Assembly: GCA_902495705.1 (NCBI GenBank)
Contig: CABUXT010000041.1
Span: 1 to 13,292 of the forward strand
Direction of reading: 5' to 3'
From: an uncultured cyanobacterium
Lineage (GTDB): Bacteria > Cyanobacteriota > Vampirovibrionia > Gastranaerophilales > Gastranaerophilaceae
DNA: 13,292 nt
The notes below the pieces were generated by a model. The model searched no databases and had not been told where the DNA came from. It saw only the letters and a list, made by a program, of their open reading frames with translations. Below are positions 1 through 5,537 of this stretch, one piece after another; position 1 is the first letter of the stretch, and each line of letters opens with the position of its first letter. A program made the position numbers and the translations under genes.

Positions 1-193
1 AAAATCCGACAATAGCCAAAAGTGAACAATCAAACAAAACGAGTAAACGACAAAAGCCGAATTTGTTTGAGGAACGAAAGTGACGAGTTATTCGGCTATG
101 ATACGAGTTTTTAGTTTGATGTGAACTTTGGTGTGTCGGTGGTTTTGCGGTGCTTTTGCCACCAAAAGCACCCCTGCACGGAGTGCATGAAAA
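1..193 (+). repeat. 193-nt dispersed structured repeat, copy A
   Basis: This segment recurs inverted at 3985-4178 (about 8 differences by eye) and, truncated by the window end, at 13148-13292. It contains a hairpin GGTGCTTTTG/CAAAAGCACC (10 bp, 4-nt loop, about 148-171), and an inner arm pair GCCGAAT/ATTCGGC (about 56-98). Around the inner pair, AATCAAAC...AAAACGAGTA can pair imperfectly with TACGAGTTTTTAGTTTGAT, giving a nested fold-back. I see no coding capacity that looks real. The left end may extend beyond the window. Confidence 0.85.
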
Positions 194-216
194 GGTAATG
201 ATGACCCCTCACCCTG

Positions 217-235
217 CCCTCTCCCTAGGAGAGGG
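217..235. repeat. CCCTCTCC palindrome next to repeat A
   Basis: CCCTCTCC, a 3-nt loop, then GGAGAGGG. The equivalent hairpin lies beside repeat copy B at 3943-3963, so it belongs to the composite repeat and is not gene-specific. Confidence 0.7.
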
Positions 236-269
236 TAAAAGTAAGTATATAATTAAAAGACCTAGCCCC

Positions 270-307
270 CCCCTCTCCCTATCCCTCTCCCACAAGGGGC
301 GAGGGAA
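270..307 (+). repeat. GAGGG hairpin element, copy 1
   Basis: A GC-rich 38-nt element that starts CCCCTCTCCCTA and ends CACAAGGGGCGAGGGAA. Near-identical copies lie at 5348-5385 and 8043-8080. CCCTC...CCC can pair with GGG...GAGGG. Its G+C content is far above that of the surrounding genes. Confidence 0.8.
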
Positions 308-312
308 CTTCA

Positions 313-408
313 ACACTCCTCTCCTCATTCCTCAGCCATACGGTACGCAGTTTCACTCAACTCACATTGCTCATTGGTTCGGCTAGTGTCCCATCGGAGA
401 GGGTAAAC
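313..408 (+). repeat. GAGGG-related element carrying a 59-nt insert
   Basis: The core 334-392 (AGCCATACGG ... GGCTAGTGTCCC) also occurs, inverted, at 13046-13106. At 13031-13125 that segment sits inside a GAGGG element. Here the flanks are a degraded form of the same element (CTCCTCTCCTCATTCCTC on the left, GGAGAGGG on the right). The two copies differ at several positions. Confidence 0.65.
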
Positions 409-421
409 TGTTCACCTTTAT

Positions 422-1243
422 CTACTGCACGAAGTTCACAACAGGGCGCTGTTGTTTATTGTTATAAATATTAAAATCAAATGTAAATATTATATCTACG
501 GTTTTTCCTTTATATTCCTCAGGCAAAGGTCTAAAAGGTGCAGTTTTATACACAGCATCCAAAACAGATTTGTCTGCATTTTTATAACCTGAGCTTTGAT
601 AAATACTGCAAGCCACCAAATTTCCAGCTTTGTCAATTTTCATAAACACAGAAACCCTTTTTGAATCATAATTAACCGGAGGATGCCAATTACTTTTTAT
701 TCGGCGTTGAAGTTCTCTCATGTATGGGGCAAAATCAACTTCCGATGGATTATCTCCAATTTCTGAATATTGCTTTTGTTTTTGGCATATCAATTTTATT
801 TTTATTTCACCTGAATTTGGCGGTAATAAATCTCTTGGGGTTGGTGTACTGCTTATTGCACTAATAAGTGTATCATCTACAATTTTTGAACCGGAACTCT
901 TTATTACCTTGGTATCCTTAACTTCTCCATTAAATAATGTCAATTCAATTTCTGATACACCTTCAAAATCTAAATGCTCTGCAATTGAGTTGGTGAAATC
1001 CACTAAAAATGGAGAAAGATTGTATTTTTGTGGATTTGACAAGATTCTCCAACCAAAATTCTCATTTACAGAAGGTAAAACGGATTTTTGTGTTTGGCTC
1101 AATACCGGCTCAACTATTCCTAAAGAAGCATTATACCCTGAGCCTTCAATTCGTGGCAAATGGATATCTTCAGCCTGAACACACAAACCTGAAGAACTTG
1201 TCACCAAAAGAGCAAATATAAAAAATCGATTGCAACTCATCAT
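422..1243 (-). CDS. Exported protein with two TonB-C-like domains
   Basis: 273 aa. Residues 1-24 form a Sec signal peptide with a likely signal peptidase I site VQA|ED. Residues 170-260 match the TonB/TolA C-terminal fold pattern: RRIKSNWHPP, a strand VSVFMKIDKAGNLV, then SSGYKNADKSVLDAV and FRPLP. Residues 95-153 look like a shorter second copy (LTLFNGEVKDTKVIKSSGSK ... VDDTLISAI ... LPP). There is no transmembrane anchor after the signal peptide and no Pro-rich linker, so this is probably not a classical energy-transducing TonB. A periplasmic or cell-surface role is inferred; the partner is unknown. It diverges from gdhA. A promoter-like TTGACA-N18-TATACT places the predicted transcript start at the ATG. 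A second ATG follows at once (1240), so the exact start is uncertain by one codon. Confidence 0.85.
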   Translation of the reverse strand: MMSCNRFFIFALLVTSSSGLCVQAEDIHLPRIEGSGYNASLGIVEPVLSQTQKSVLPSVNENFGWRILSNPQKYNLSPFLVDFTNSIAEHLDFEGVSEIELTLFNGEVKDTKVIKSSGSKIVDDTLISAISSTPTPRDLLPPNSGEIKIKLICQKQKQYSEIGDNPSEVDFAPYMRELQRRIKSNWHPPVNYDSKRVSVFMKIDKAGNLVACSIYQSSGYKNADKSVLDAVYKTAPFRPLPEEYKGKTVDIIFTFDFNIYNNKQQRPVVNFVQ

Positions 1244-1249
1244 ACAATT

Positions 1250-1279
1250 AGTATACTCCTATTTTTTGATTACTGTCAA
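1250..1279 (-). promoter_or_regulatory. Promoter of the TonB-C-domain gene
   Basis: On the minus strand, TTGACA (1274-1279), an 18-nt spacer, and TATACT (1250-1255). The -10 box ends 6 nt before ATG. The AGGAG at 1256-1260 therefore lies inside the promoter spacer and would not be in the mRNA. Confidence 0.55.
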
Positions 1280-1357
1280 CTTCATTTATATGGATGTATA
1301 AAAAAAAGTAAAAGTATTATAAAATTTTCTCATTGGAGTAATATAAGGATTAAATCT

Positions 1358-2710
1358 ATGAATTGTTATTTAGAAAAAGTTTTGGATAATGCAAGCAAAA
1401 AAGATTGCCATGAAGTTGAATATTTGCAAGCAATCAGGGAAGTTTTGACATCTCTTGAACCAGTTATATCAACTCACCAAGAGTTCGAAAAACTCGGACT
1501 GTTAGAGCGTCTTATTGAGCCTGAAAGGGTTGTTATGTTTAGAGTTCCATGGGTAAAAGATGATGGACAAGTTGTTGTAAATCGCGGTTATCGTGTTCAA
1601 TTTAACTCCCTGATTGGACCATATAAAGGCGGTTTGAGATTTCACCCAAGCGTAAACCTTAGTATTATCAAGTTTTTAGGATTTGAACAAATTTTCAAAA
1701 ACGCACTAACAGGACTTCCGATTGGAGGAGCAAAAGGTGGTAGTGATTTTAATCCAAAAGGAAAATCTGACAACGAAATTATGCGTTTTTGCCAAAGTTT
1801 TATGACTGAACTTTACCGTCACATCGGACAAGATGTTGATATTCCGGCAGGGGATATCGGTGTTGGAGGACGCGAAATAGGTTATTTGTTCGGTCAATAC
1901 AAAAGAATTCGTGCAGCCTATGAAGGCGGAGTTTTAACAGGGAAAGACATCAGCTATGGTGGTTCTTTAGCCAGAACCGAGGCTACAGGCTATGGCTTAG
2001 TTTACTTTATAAGAGAAATGCTAAACGCACATAACAACTCTTTAGAAGGCAAGCGCGTAACGATTTCCGGTTCAGGAAATGTTGCGATTTATGCTTGTCA
2101 AAAAGCTATGGCAATGGGCGCAAAAGTCGTTGCGATGAGCGATTCTAACGGTTGTATTTATGACGAAAACGGTATTGATTTAGATTTAATTAAGCAAATC
2201 AAAGAAGTTGAGCGCGGAAGAATCAAAGAATATTTGCGCGCGCATGCCGATGCAACTTATATGGAACACAAAGAGGGCGAAGACTCTCCGATTTGGACAA
2301 TCAAGACCGACATTGCACTTCCTTGCGCAACTCAAAATGAATTGAAGTTGAACGGCGCAAAAGCTCTTGTTGAAAACGGTGTGATTGCGGTTGGTGAAGG
2401 TGCCAATATGCCGACAACTTTGGATGCAGTTGAATATTTGCAGCAACATGGTGTCTTGCTTGCACCTGCGAAAGCTGCAAATGCAGGCGGCGTTGCGGTT
2501 TCTGCAATCGAAATGTCTCAAAACAGCATGAGATATTATTATACATTTGAAGAAGTTGAGGCTAAGCTTGAAAATATCATGGTGAATATTTTTAGGGCAT
2601 GCTCAGAATCGGCTAAAAAATACGGTCAAGAAGGTAACTACGTTGCAGGTGCTAATATCGCAGCGTTTGAAAAACTTTCACGTGCCATGGTTGCACAAGG
2701 TATCGTTTAG
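1358..2710 (+). CDS. gdhA: NADP-type glutamate dehydrogenase
   Basis: 450 aa, the usual length of the small hexameric class (E. coli GdhA is 447 aa). It catalyses reductive amination of 2-oxoglutarate to L-glutamate in the cytoplasm, linking ammonium to carbon metabolism. Seen in the sequence: the glutamate-binding segment GPYKGGLRFHPS (residues 87-98, K90), PIGGAKGGSDF with the catalytic-type lysine K126, PAGDIGVGGREIG (163-175), the Rossmann loop GSGNVA (238-243), and SDSNG after the second strand (261-265), which fits NADP preference better than NAD. AAGGA at 1345-1349 lies 8 nt before ATG and supports this start. It appears monocistronic, closed by a strong terminator at 2755-2789. The family is certain; the cofactor preference is inferred. 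Confidence 0.96.
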   Translation: MNCYLEKVLDNASKKDCHEVEYLQAIREVLTSLEPVISTHQEFEKLGLLERLIEPERVVMFRVPWVKDDGQVVVNRGYRVQFNSLIGPYKGGLRFHPSVNLSIIKFLGFEQIFKNALTGLPIGGAKGGSDFNPKGKSDNEIMRFCQSFMTELYRHIGQDVDIPAGDIGVGGREIGYLFGQYKRIRAAYEGGVLTGKDISYGGSLARTEATGYGLVYFIREMLNAHNNSLEGKRVTISGSGNVAIYACQKAMAMGAKVVAMSDSNGCIYDENGIDLDLIKQIKEVERGRIKEYLRAHADATYMEHKEGEDSPIWTIKTDIALPCATQNELKLNGAKALVENGVIAVGEGANMPTTLDAVEYLQQHGVLLAPAKAANAGGVAVSAIEMSQNSMRYYYTFEEVEAKLENIMVNIFRACSESAKKYGQEGNYVAGANIAAFEKLSRAMVAQGIV

Positions 2711-2754
2711 GAGAACGAGTTTCCGTAATTATAAATTTACCTATATAAAAAATT

Positions 2755-2789
2755 TATCCTTTCTTATTCAAGAAAGGATATTATTTTCT
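2755..2789. terminator. Probable bidirectional terminator after gdhA
   Basis: An 11-bp stem TATCCTTTCTT/AAGAAAGGATA with a 4-nt loop is followed by TTATTTTCT on the plus strand. The A-rich run before it (about 2745-2752) gives a T-run on the minus strand. It can therefore end gdhA from the left and the 2879-3190 gene from the right. Confidence 0.8.
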
Positions 2790-2846
2790 GCATTTCTGAC
2801 ATCAGCAATTGGGGTAAATTTTGCTTTTGTCATTGGGTGGGGTAAA

Positions 2847-2866
2847 TGAAAGAGTTAAGTCTTTCA
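2847..2866. other. Short hairpin between the terminator and the minus gene
   Basis: TGAAAGA / TCTTTCA, a 7-bp stem with a 6-nt loop, 12 nt beyond the stop of the minus-strand gene. It has no T-run on either side, so it is not a clear terminator; it could stabilise the mRNA 3' end. Confidence 0.35.
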
Positions 2867-2878
2867 AATGATTGTTCA

Positions 2879-3190
2879 CTATGCCATATATGGAATGTGA
2901 ACGTATGTTGATTCGGTTTGGGTTGCACGTCTTTTAGGTGTGCATAGTATATTATAAGCCTTTGCAATGTTATAACCTAAAGCTTTGATAGGGTTTGATT
3001 GAACCATATCAGCTTTTCTTGTTTCGTGTAGGTCTTTTTCAAAGATGATTTTAGCATTTGGTTTTTTGTCTAATGACATAACACCTACTTTTGAGTTCAA
3101 GTTATTTAATTGGTTGTCACCAAATGACATATATTTTTTATTGTATGTTGTGTAATTGTTGTTTAATCTAACTGGATTTACTGTTATCAT
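2879..3190 (-). CDS. Small uncharacterised protein
   Basis: 103 aa, no recognised domain. The N-terminus is Asn/Tyr-rich (MITVNPVRLNNNYTTYNKKY), followed by MSFGDNQLNNLNS. The C-terminal half is basic (CTPKRRATQT) and contains NPIKALGYNIAKAYN, a possible amphipathic helix. There is no signal peptide or membrane segment. Evidence that it is a real gene: a strong Shine-Dalgarno AGGAGG 5 nt before ATG, a near-consensus promoter at 3245-3273, and a terminator downstream. The strong expression signals suggest an abundant small protein. The function is unknown, and I see no link to gdhA beyond the shared terminator. Confidence 0.75.
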   Translation of the reverse strand: MITVNPVRLNNNYTTYNKKYMSFGDNQLNNLNSKVGVMSLDKKPNAKIIFEKDLHETRKADMVQSNPIKALGYNIAKAYNILCTPKRRATQTESTYVHIPYMA

Positions 3191-3244
3191 AATATCCTCC
3201 TTTTTGTTATTAAGTGTCGTTTGAACACTTCATCTAACACTTTC

Positions 3245-3273
3245 ACTATAAACCATATTATTTTTTTTGTCAA
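3245..3273 (-). promoter_or_regulatory. Near-consensus sigma-70-type promoter
   Basis: On the minus strand, TTGACA (3268-3273), a 17-nt A-rich spacer, and TATAGT (3245-3250). The predicted start near 3238 gives a leader of about 48 nt that holds a small hairpin AAGTGT/ACACTT and the SD at 3196-3201. Confidence 0.75.
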
Positions 3274-3475
3274 CCCTTACTGTGAACTTTTGTTAAGAAG
3301 TCCAAAACCTTGATTTTACAATATTTTGAGCATAAAGTGTAAAAAGTGCACTTATTGCTGGTTTTGCGGAGTTACCTTTGTAGTAAAAAGGTGAAATTTT
3401 TGTAAAAAATGAATTAATAAATCATCTAATCAGACTAGAATATTACCTGAATGGCTAATTGTTATAAATATATAG

Positions 3476-3558
3476 ATGGCGTTAAATAATAGTAATCTTT
3501 TTCATACTTCCAGCTATTCTTAATTCCAATGCGGACTACCAAGTCCGCTTTTCTTTTT
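3476..3558 (+). ncRNA. Possible small RNA of about 80 nt
   Basis: An extended -10 motif TG-T-TATAAA (3460-3468) lies upstream and an intrinsic terminator closes the segment. In between, TTAAATAATAG can pair imperfectly with CTATTCTTAA. There is no open reading frame of note. No known RNA family is recognised, and no clear -35 is seen. This is inference from signals only. Confidence 0.25.
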
Positions 3559-3559
3559 T
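3531..3559 (+). terminator. Orphan intrinsic terminator
   Basis: GCGGAC/GTCCGC stem with a 6-nt loop, followed by TTTTCTTTTTT. No plus-strand gene precedes it: gdhA already has its own terminator and the nearest genes are on the minus strand. Confidence 0.65.
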
Positions 3560-3621
3560 GGATTGATGGGAAATAGTGAATGTAGTGTGGGGAAAACGAA
3601 GTGTCCCCACAAATTAATATT

Positions 3622-3641
3622 GTCGGCACGGCAATGCCGAC
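3622..3641. repeat. GTCGGCA/TGCCGAC hairpin
   Basis: A 7-bp stem with a 6-nt loop, flanked by a CTAC end. It resembles widespread short palindromic intergenic repeats, but only one copy is seen here. Confidence 0.4.
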
Positions 3642-3664
3642 CTACAAAGTAATTAATAGGCAAT

Positions 3665-3729
3665 GTCATTCTGAAAGGATTAAAAATCAAGGAGCATTGC
3701 GACGTAGATTTTATCCTATTCAGAATCTA
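3665..3729 (+). repeat. REP unit, forward, long loop type III
   Basis: GTCATTCTGAA ... TTCAGAATCT with a 43-nt loop (3676-3718). The loop holds its own inverted repeat (AGGATTAAAAATC / GATTTTATCCT). It is the only copy of this loop in the window. Confidence 0.7.
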
Positions 3730-3752
3730 TCAATGTTGATAAAAAACAATCT

Positions 3753-3778
3753 GTCACCCTGAATTTATTTCAAGGTCT
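3753..3778 (+). repeat. REP unit, forward, short loop
   Basis: GTCACCCTGAA, 5-nt loop, TTCAAGGTCT. One base of the right arm no longer pairs, so this is a slightly decayed copy. Confidence 0.7.
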
Positions 3779-3820
3779 CAAATATTACAAATTTCATATA
3801 AGACTAATATGTTTTATTAG

Positions 3821-3846
3821 AGATGCTGAAACAAGTTCAGCATGAC
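3821..3846 (-). repeat. REP unit, reverse, short loop
   Basis: Read on the minus strand: GTCATGCTGAA, CTTGT, TTCAGCATCT. It is the only unit in the window with the ATGCTGAA stem, and its partner arm has changed to match. Confidence 0.75.
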
Positions 3847-3861
3847 TAAAATCAAATGGAT

Positions 3862-3937
3862 AGACCCTGAATCTACGCAGTCGCATAAAACGTGACTCCA
3901 CTTCGTTTCGCACTCTGCTCCTGCTGTTCAGGGTGAC
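3862..3937 (-). repeat. REP unit, reverse, long loop type I
   Basis: Stem AGACCCTGAA / TTCAGGGTGAC around a 55-nt loop (3872-3926). The loop matches 7766-7820 at 53 of 55 positions by eye, and contains GTGCGAAACG, which pairs imperfectly with the CGTTTTATGC region. Confidence 0.8.
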
Positions 3938-3942
3938 ATTTT

Positions 3943-3963
3943 ACCCTCTCCGAGGGAGAGGGT
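3943..3963. repeat. ACCCTCTCC palindrome next to repeat B
   Basis: ACCCTCTCC, 3-nt loop, GGAGAGGGT. It is the counterpart of 217-235 beside copy A. Confidence 0.7.
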
Positions 3964-3984
3964 TGGGTGAGGGTTCGTCATTTC

Positions 3985-4178
3985 TTTTTTCATGTACTCC
4001 GTGCAGGGGTGCTTTTGGTGGCAAAAGCACCACAAAACCACCGACACGCCAACGTTTACATCAAACTAAAAACTCGTACTATAGCCGAATAACTCGTCAC
4101 TTCGTTCCTCAAACAAATTCGGCTTTTGTCGTTTACTCGTTTTGTTTGATTGTTCACTTTTGGCTATTGTCGGATTTT
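3985..4178 (-). repeat. 193-nt dispersed structured repeat, copy B
   Basis: Reverse complement of 1-193 with one single-base indel and about seven substitutions by eye. Together with copy A it encloses the TonB-C gene, gdhA and the small unknown gene as an inverted pair. The 10-bp hairpin GGTGCTTTTG/CAAAAGCACC is intact. Confidence 0.85.
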
Positions 4179-4217
4179 TGACCTCAGTGTTTAATTAACA
4201 AATTCAAAATCGCACTA

Positions 4218-4229
4218 CCTGCTGTTCAG
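4218..4229. repeat. Fragment of a type I REP loop
   Basis: CCTGCTGTTCAG equals the loop/right-arm junction of the type I units (compare 3919-3930). It overlaps the stop codon of the HTH-like gene. The match is only 12 nt, so chance is possible. Confidence 0.35.
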
Positions 4230-4462
4230 TCGCGTTTGTGCAAATATATATCATATCCTAAAATATCAGCTATTTCGACAAGTTCTGAAACACGAAAAGT
4301 CTTATTTCTCAGCTTGTTGCTCAAATTCCTGTTGCTATCGGTTTTATTGTATTTTTCATTGACTTCTTGTTTAACCTTAGTCACAGTCAACCCCTCAAGA
4401 GCCGCAATATATTTTAATTGGGAGGCTAAATTCTCGGTTTCTAATTTTACAACTTTGTCCAT
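4226..4462 (-). CDS. Small helix-turn-helix-like protein
   Basis: 78 aa. The segment NRNLSNKLRNKTFRVSELVE followed by IADILGYDIYL resembles the recognition-helix half of Cro/XRE-like or DUF6471-like small DNA-binding proteins (pattern LSNKLRNxTF...E..IADxLGYDI). The N-terminal ETENLASQLKYIAALEGLTV would be the first helices. A DNA-binding regulator role is inferred. It diverges from the pseudopilin gene across 107 nt, so it could act on that promoter. It has no well-spaced SD: AAGGGA directly abuts ATG, and TATTAT ends 6 nt before ATG. The last codons overlap a repeat fragment, so the natural C-terminus may have been altered. Confidence 0.7.
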   Translation of the reverse strand: MDKVVKLETENLASQLKYIAALEGLTVTKVKQEVNEKYNKTDSNRNLSNKLRNKTFRVSELVEIADILGYDIYLHKRD

Positions 4463-4468
4463 TCCCTT

Positions 4469-4474
4469 ATAATA
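4469..4474 (-). promoter_or_regulatory. Possible -10 box of the HTH-like gene
   Basis: TATTAT on the minus strand, ending 6 nt before ATG, which would give a leaderless transcript. No convincing -35 box is seen. Confidence 0.35.
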
Positions 4475-4502
4475 CTATTTTAATGAAGATTGCACCTATA
4501 TA

Positions 4503-4531
4503 TTGACATTGTTCACTATATAATGTATTAA
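4503..4531 (+). promoter_or_regulatory. Promoter of the pseudopilin gene
   Basis: TTGACA (4503-4508), 17-nt spacer, TATTAA (4526-4531). ATATAATGTA occurs twice nearby, at about 4518 and 4538, as a direct repeat that could be an operator for a regulator such as the divergent HTH-like protein. Confidence 0.55.
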
Positions 4532-4569
4532 TTAATCATATAATGTAAATAATTATCGAAAGGAATTGT

Positions 4570-5265
4570 ATGATTAAAGAAAAATCAACCGCTAAAAAAG
4601 CTTTCACGCTTGCTGAAACCTTGATTACATTGGGAATAATAGGGGTTGTTGCGGCTCTTACAATTCCAAATTTGATAACCAAATACAAAGCAAAAAGACT
4701 TCGCTCTCAGTTTTTGAAATCGTATTCTGTTGTGCAACAGGTGTTTAAGCAAATGGAAGCAGATGATGTGTCCCTAAATCCACAGGACTATAGAGATAAT
4801 AATAACCCATTTTATAAAACATTTATAAAATATTTGGCAGGTGCAACTGAATGTGGCTGGGCAGGTGGTGGTGAGCAAAGTTGCCGATTGTATAAAACAG
4901 GCATTAATTATCATAACCTTACAGGTGATGCTGTAATTAGTGGTTGGTATTTTGATGATGGACAAATTTCGTTGTCTGATGGAAGTATTATGTACTTTGA
5001 AAATGATTATAGAACGAACTATATTTGGGTATTTGTTGATTTGAACGGTATGAAAAATCCGCCAAACAGGCTTGGGTATGACTTGTTTGCCTTTGAGTTT
5101 TTGGATGGCGTGTTGAGAACAATGGGCGACAAGGAAACGAAATATCCTAATACCGAGACATATTGCGATTTCAGTGGCAAATCAAGTATGAACGGAATGG
5201 CATGTGCGCATTTAGCCAAGACCGATACAAGCTATTTTGAAAGAGTGATTAAGAAGTTTAAGTGA
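4570..5265 (+). CDS. Type IV pilin-like pseudopilin
   Basis: 231 aa. The N-terminus is a class III (prepilin) signal: basic leader MIKEKSTAKKA, predicted cleavage A11|F12, then FTLAETLITLGIIGVVAALT with the conserved Glu at mature position 5 and a hydrophobic helix to about residue 37. Ala at -1 rather than Gly is unusual in general but tolerated. The C-terminal domain has WVFVDLNGMKNPPNRLGYDL (153-172), like the D-x-NG-x-x-x-P-N-x-x-G-x-D motif of type II secretion-style pseudopilins. Four Cys (95, 105, 199, 212) could form two disulfides. Prepilin peptidase and an inner-membrane assembly machine are required but are not in this window. AAAGGA at 4559-4564 supports the start. It appears to stand alone, as in lineages with many scattered pseudopilin genes. 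Confidence 0.88.
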   Translation: MIKEKSTAKKAFTLAETLITLGIIGVVAALTIPNLITKYKAKRLRSQFLKSYSVVQQVFKQMEADDVSLNPQDYRDNNNPFYKTFIKYLAGATECGWAGGGEQSCRLYKTGINYHNLTGDAVISGWYFDDGQISLSDGSIMYFENDYRTNYIWVFVDLNGMKNPPNRLGYDLFAFEFLDGVLRTMGDKETKYPNTETYCDFSGKSSMNGMACAHLAKTDTSYFERVIKKFK

Positions 5266-5300
5266 TGAGGTTGAGTTGACTGAACACATAGGGAAAAATC

Positions 5301-5385
5301 ACGTCTGCGCGAAGTGCATGAAAAAGAGTAAATTGAAAAACATTGACCCCCTCTCCCTTCCCCTCTCCCACAAGGGGCGAGGGAA
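5301..5385 (+). repeat. Truncated composite repeat with GAGGG element copy 2
   Basis: CTGCGCGAAGTGCATGAAAA (about 5305-5324) matches only the last 20 nt or so of the 193-nt repeat. It is followed, as in copy A, by a GAGGG element (5348-5385). The rest of the 193-nt repeat is missing here. Confidence 0.6.
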
Positions 5386-5487
5386 TGATTGTCGCAGTTC
5401 ATAGTTATAGCGATATGTTTATCACATTTATCAAAAATATCATCCGTTTGTATTATGACGTAAAAATAATAATATCATATAATAACC

Positions 5488-5515
5488 TTGAAAAAGAAGG
5501 TATTTTTATTATAAG
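5488..5515 (+). promoter_or_regulatory. Possible promoter of the TPR gene pair
   Basis: TTGAAA (5488-5493), 16-nt spacer, TATAAG (5510-5515). The predicted start near 5522 leaves a short leader with AGAGGA at 5525-5530. The region is very AT-rich, so alternatives exist. Confidence 0.4.
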
Positions 5516-5537
5516 AAATATAAAAGAGGACAGATTA

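Noticed and set aside
150..386. 78-aa plus-strand open frame in the first island
   Set aside because: It is a translation of the 193-nt repeat end, the GAGGG element and the 59-nt insert (PSPPLSLSLSHKGRG); no SD and no protein-like pattern.
334..392. tRNA-like GGTTCGGCT in the insert
   Set aside because: No acceptor stem, anticodon arm or correct spacing; the resemblance to a T-loop is limited to a few bases.
720..1178. 152-aa plus-strand frame antisense to the TonB-C gene
   Set aside because: Shadow frame: the minus-strand protein has a signal peptide and a recognisable domain, while this one has no SD and no domain.
3933..4181. 82-aa plus-strand open frame
   Set aside because: It runs entirely through the CCCTCTCC palindrome and repeat copy B; copy A carries a frame-changing indel relative to it, so coding is not conserved.
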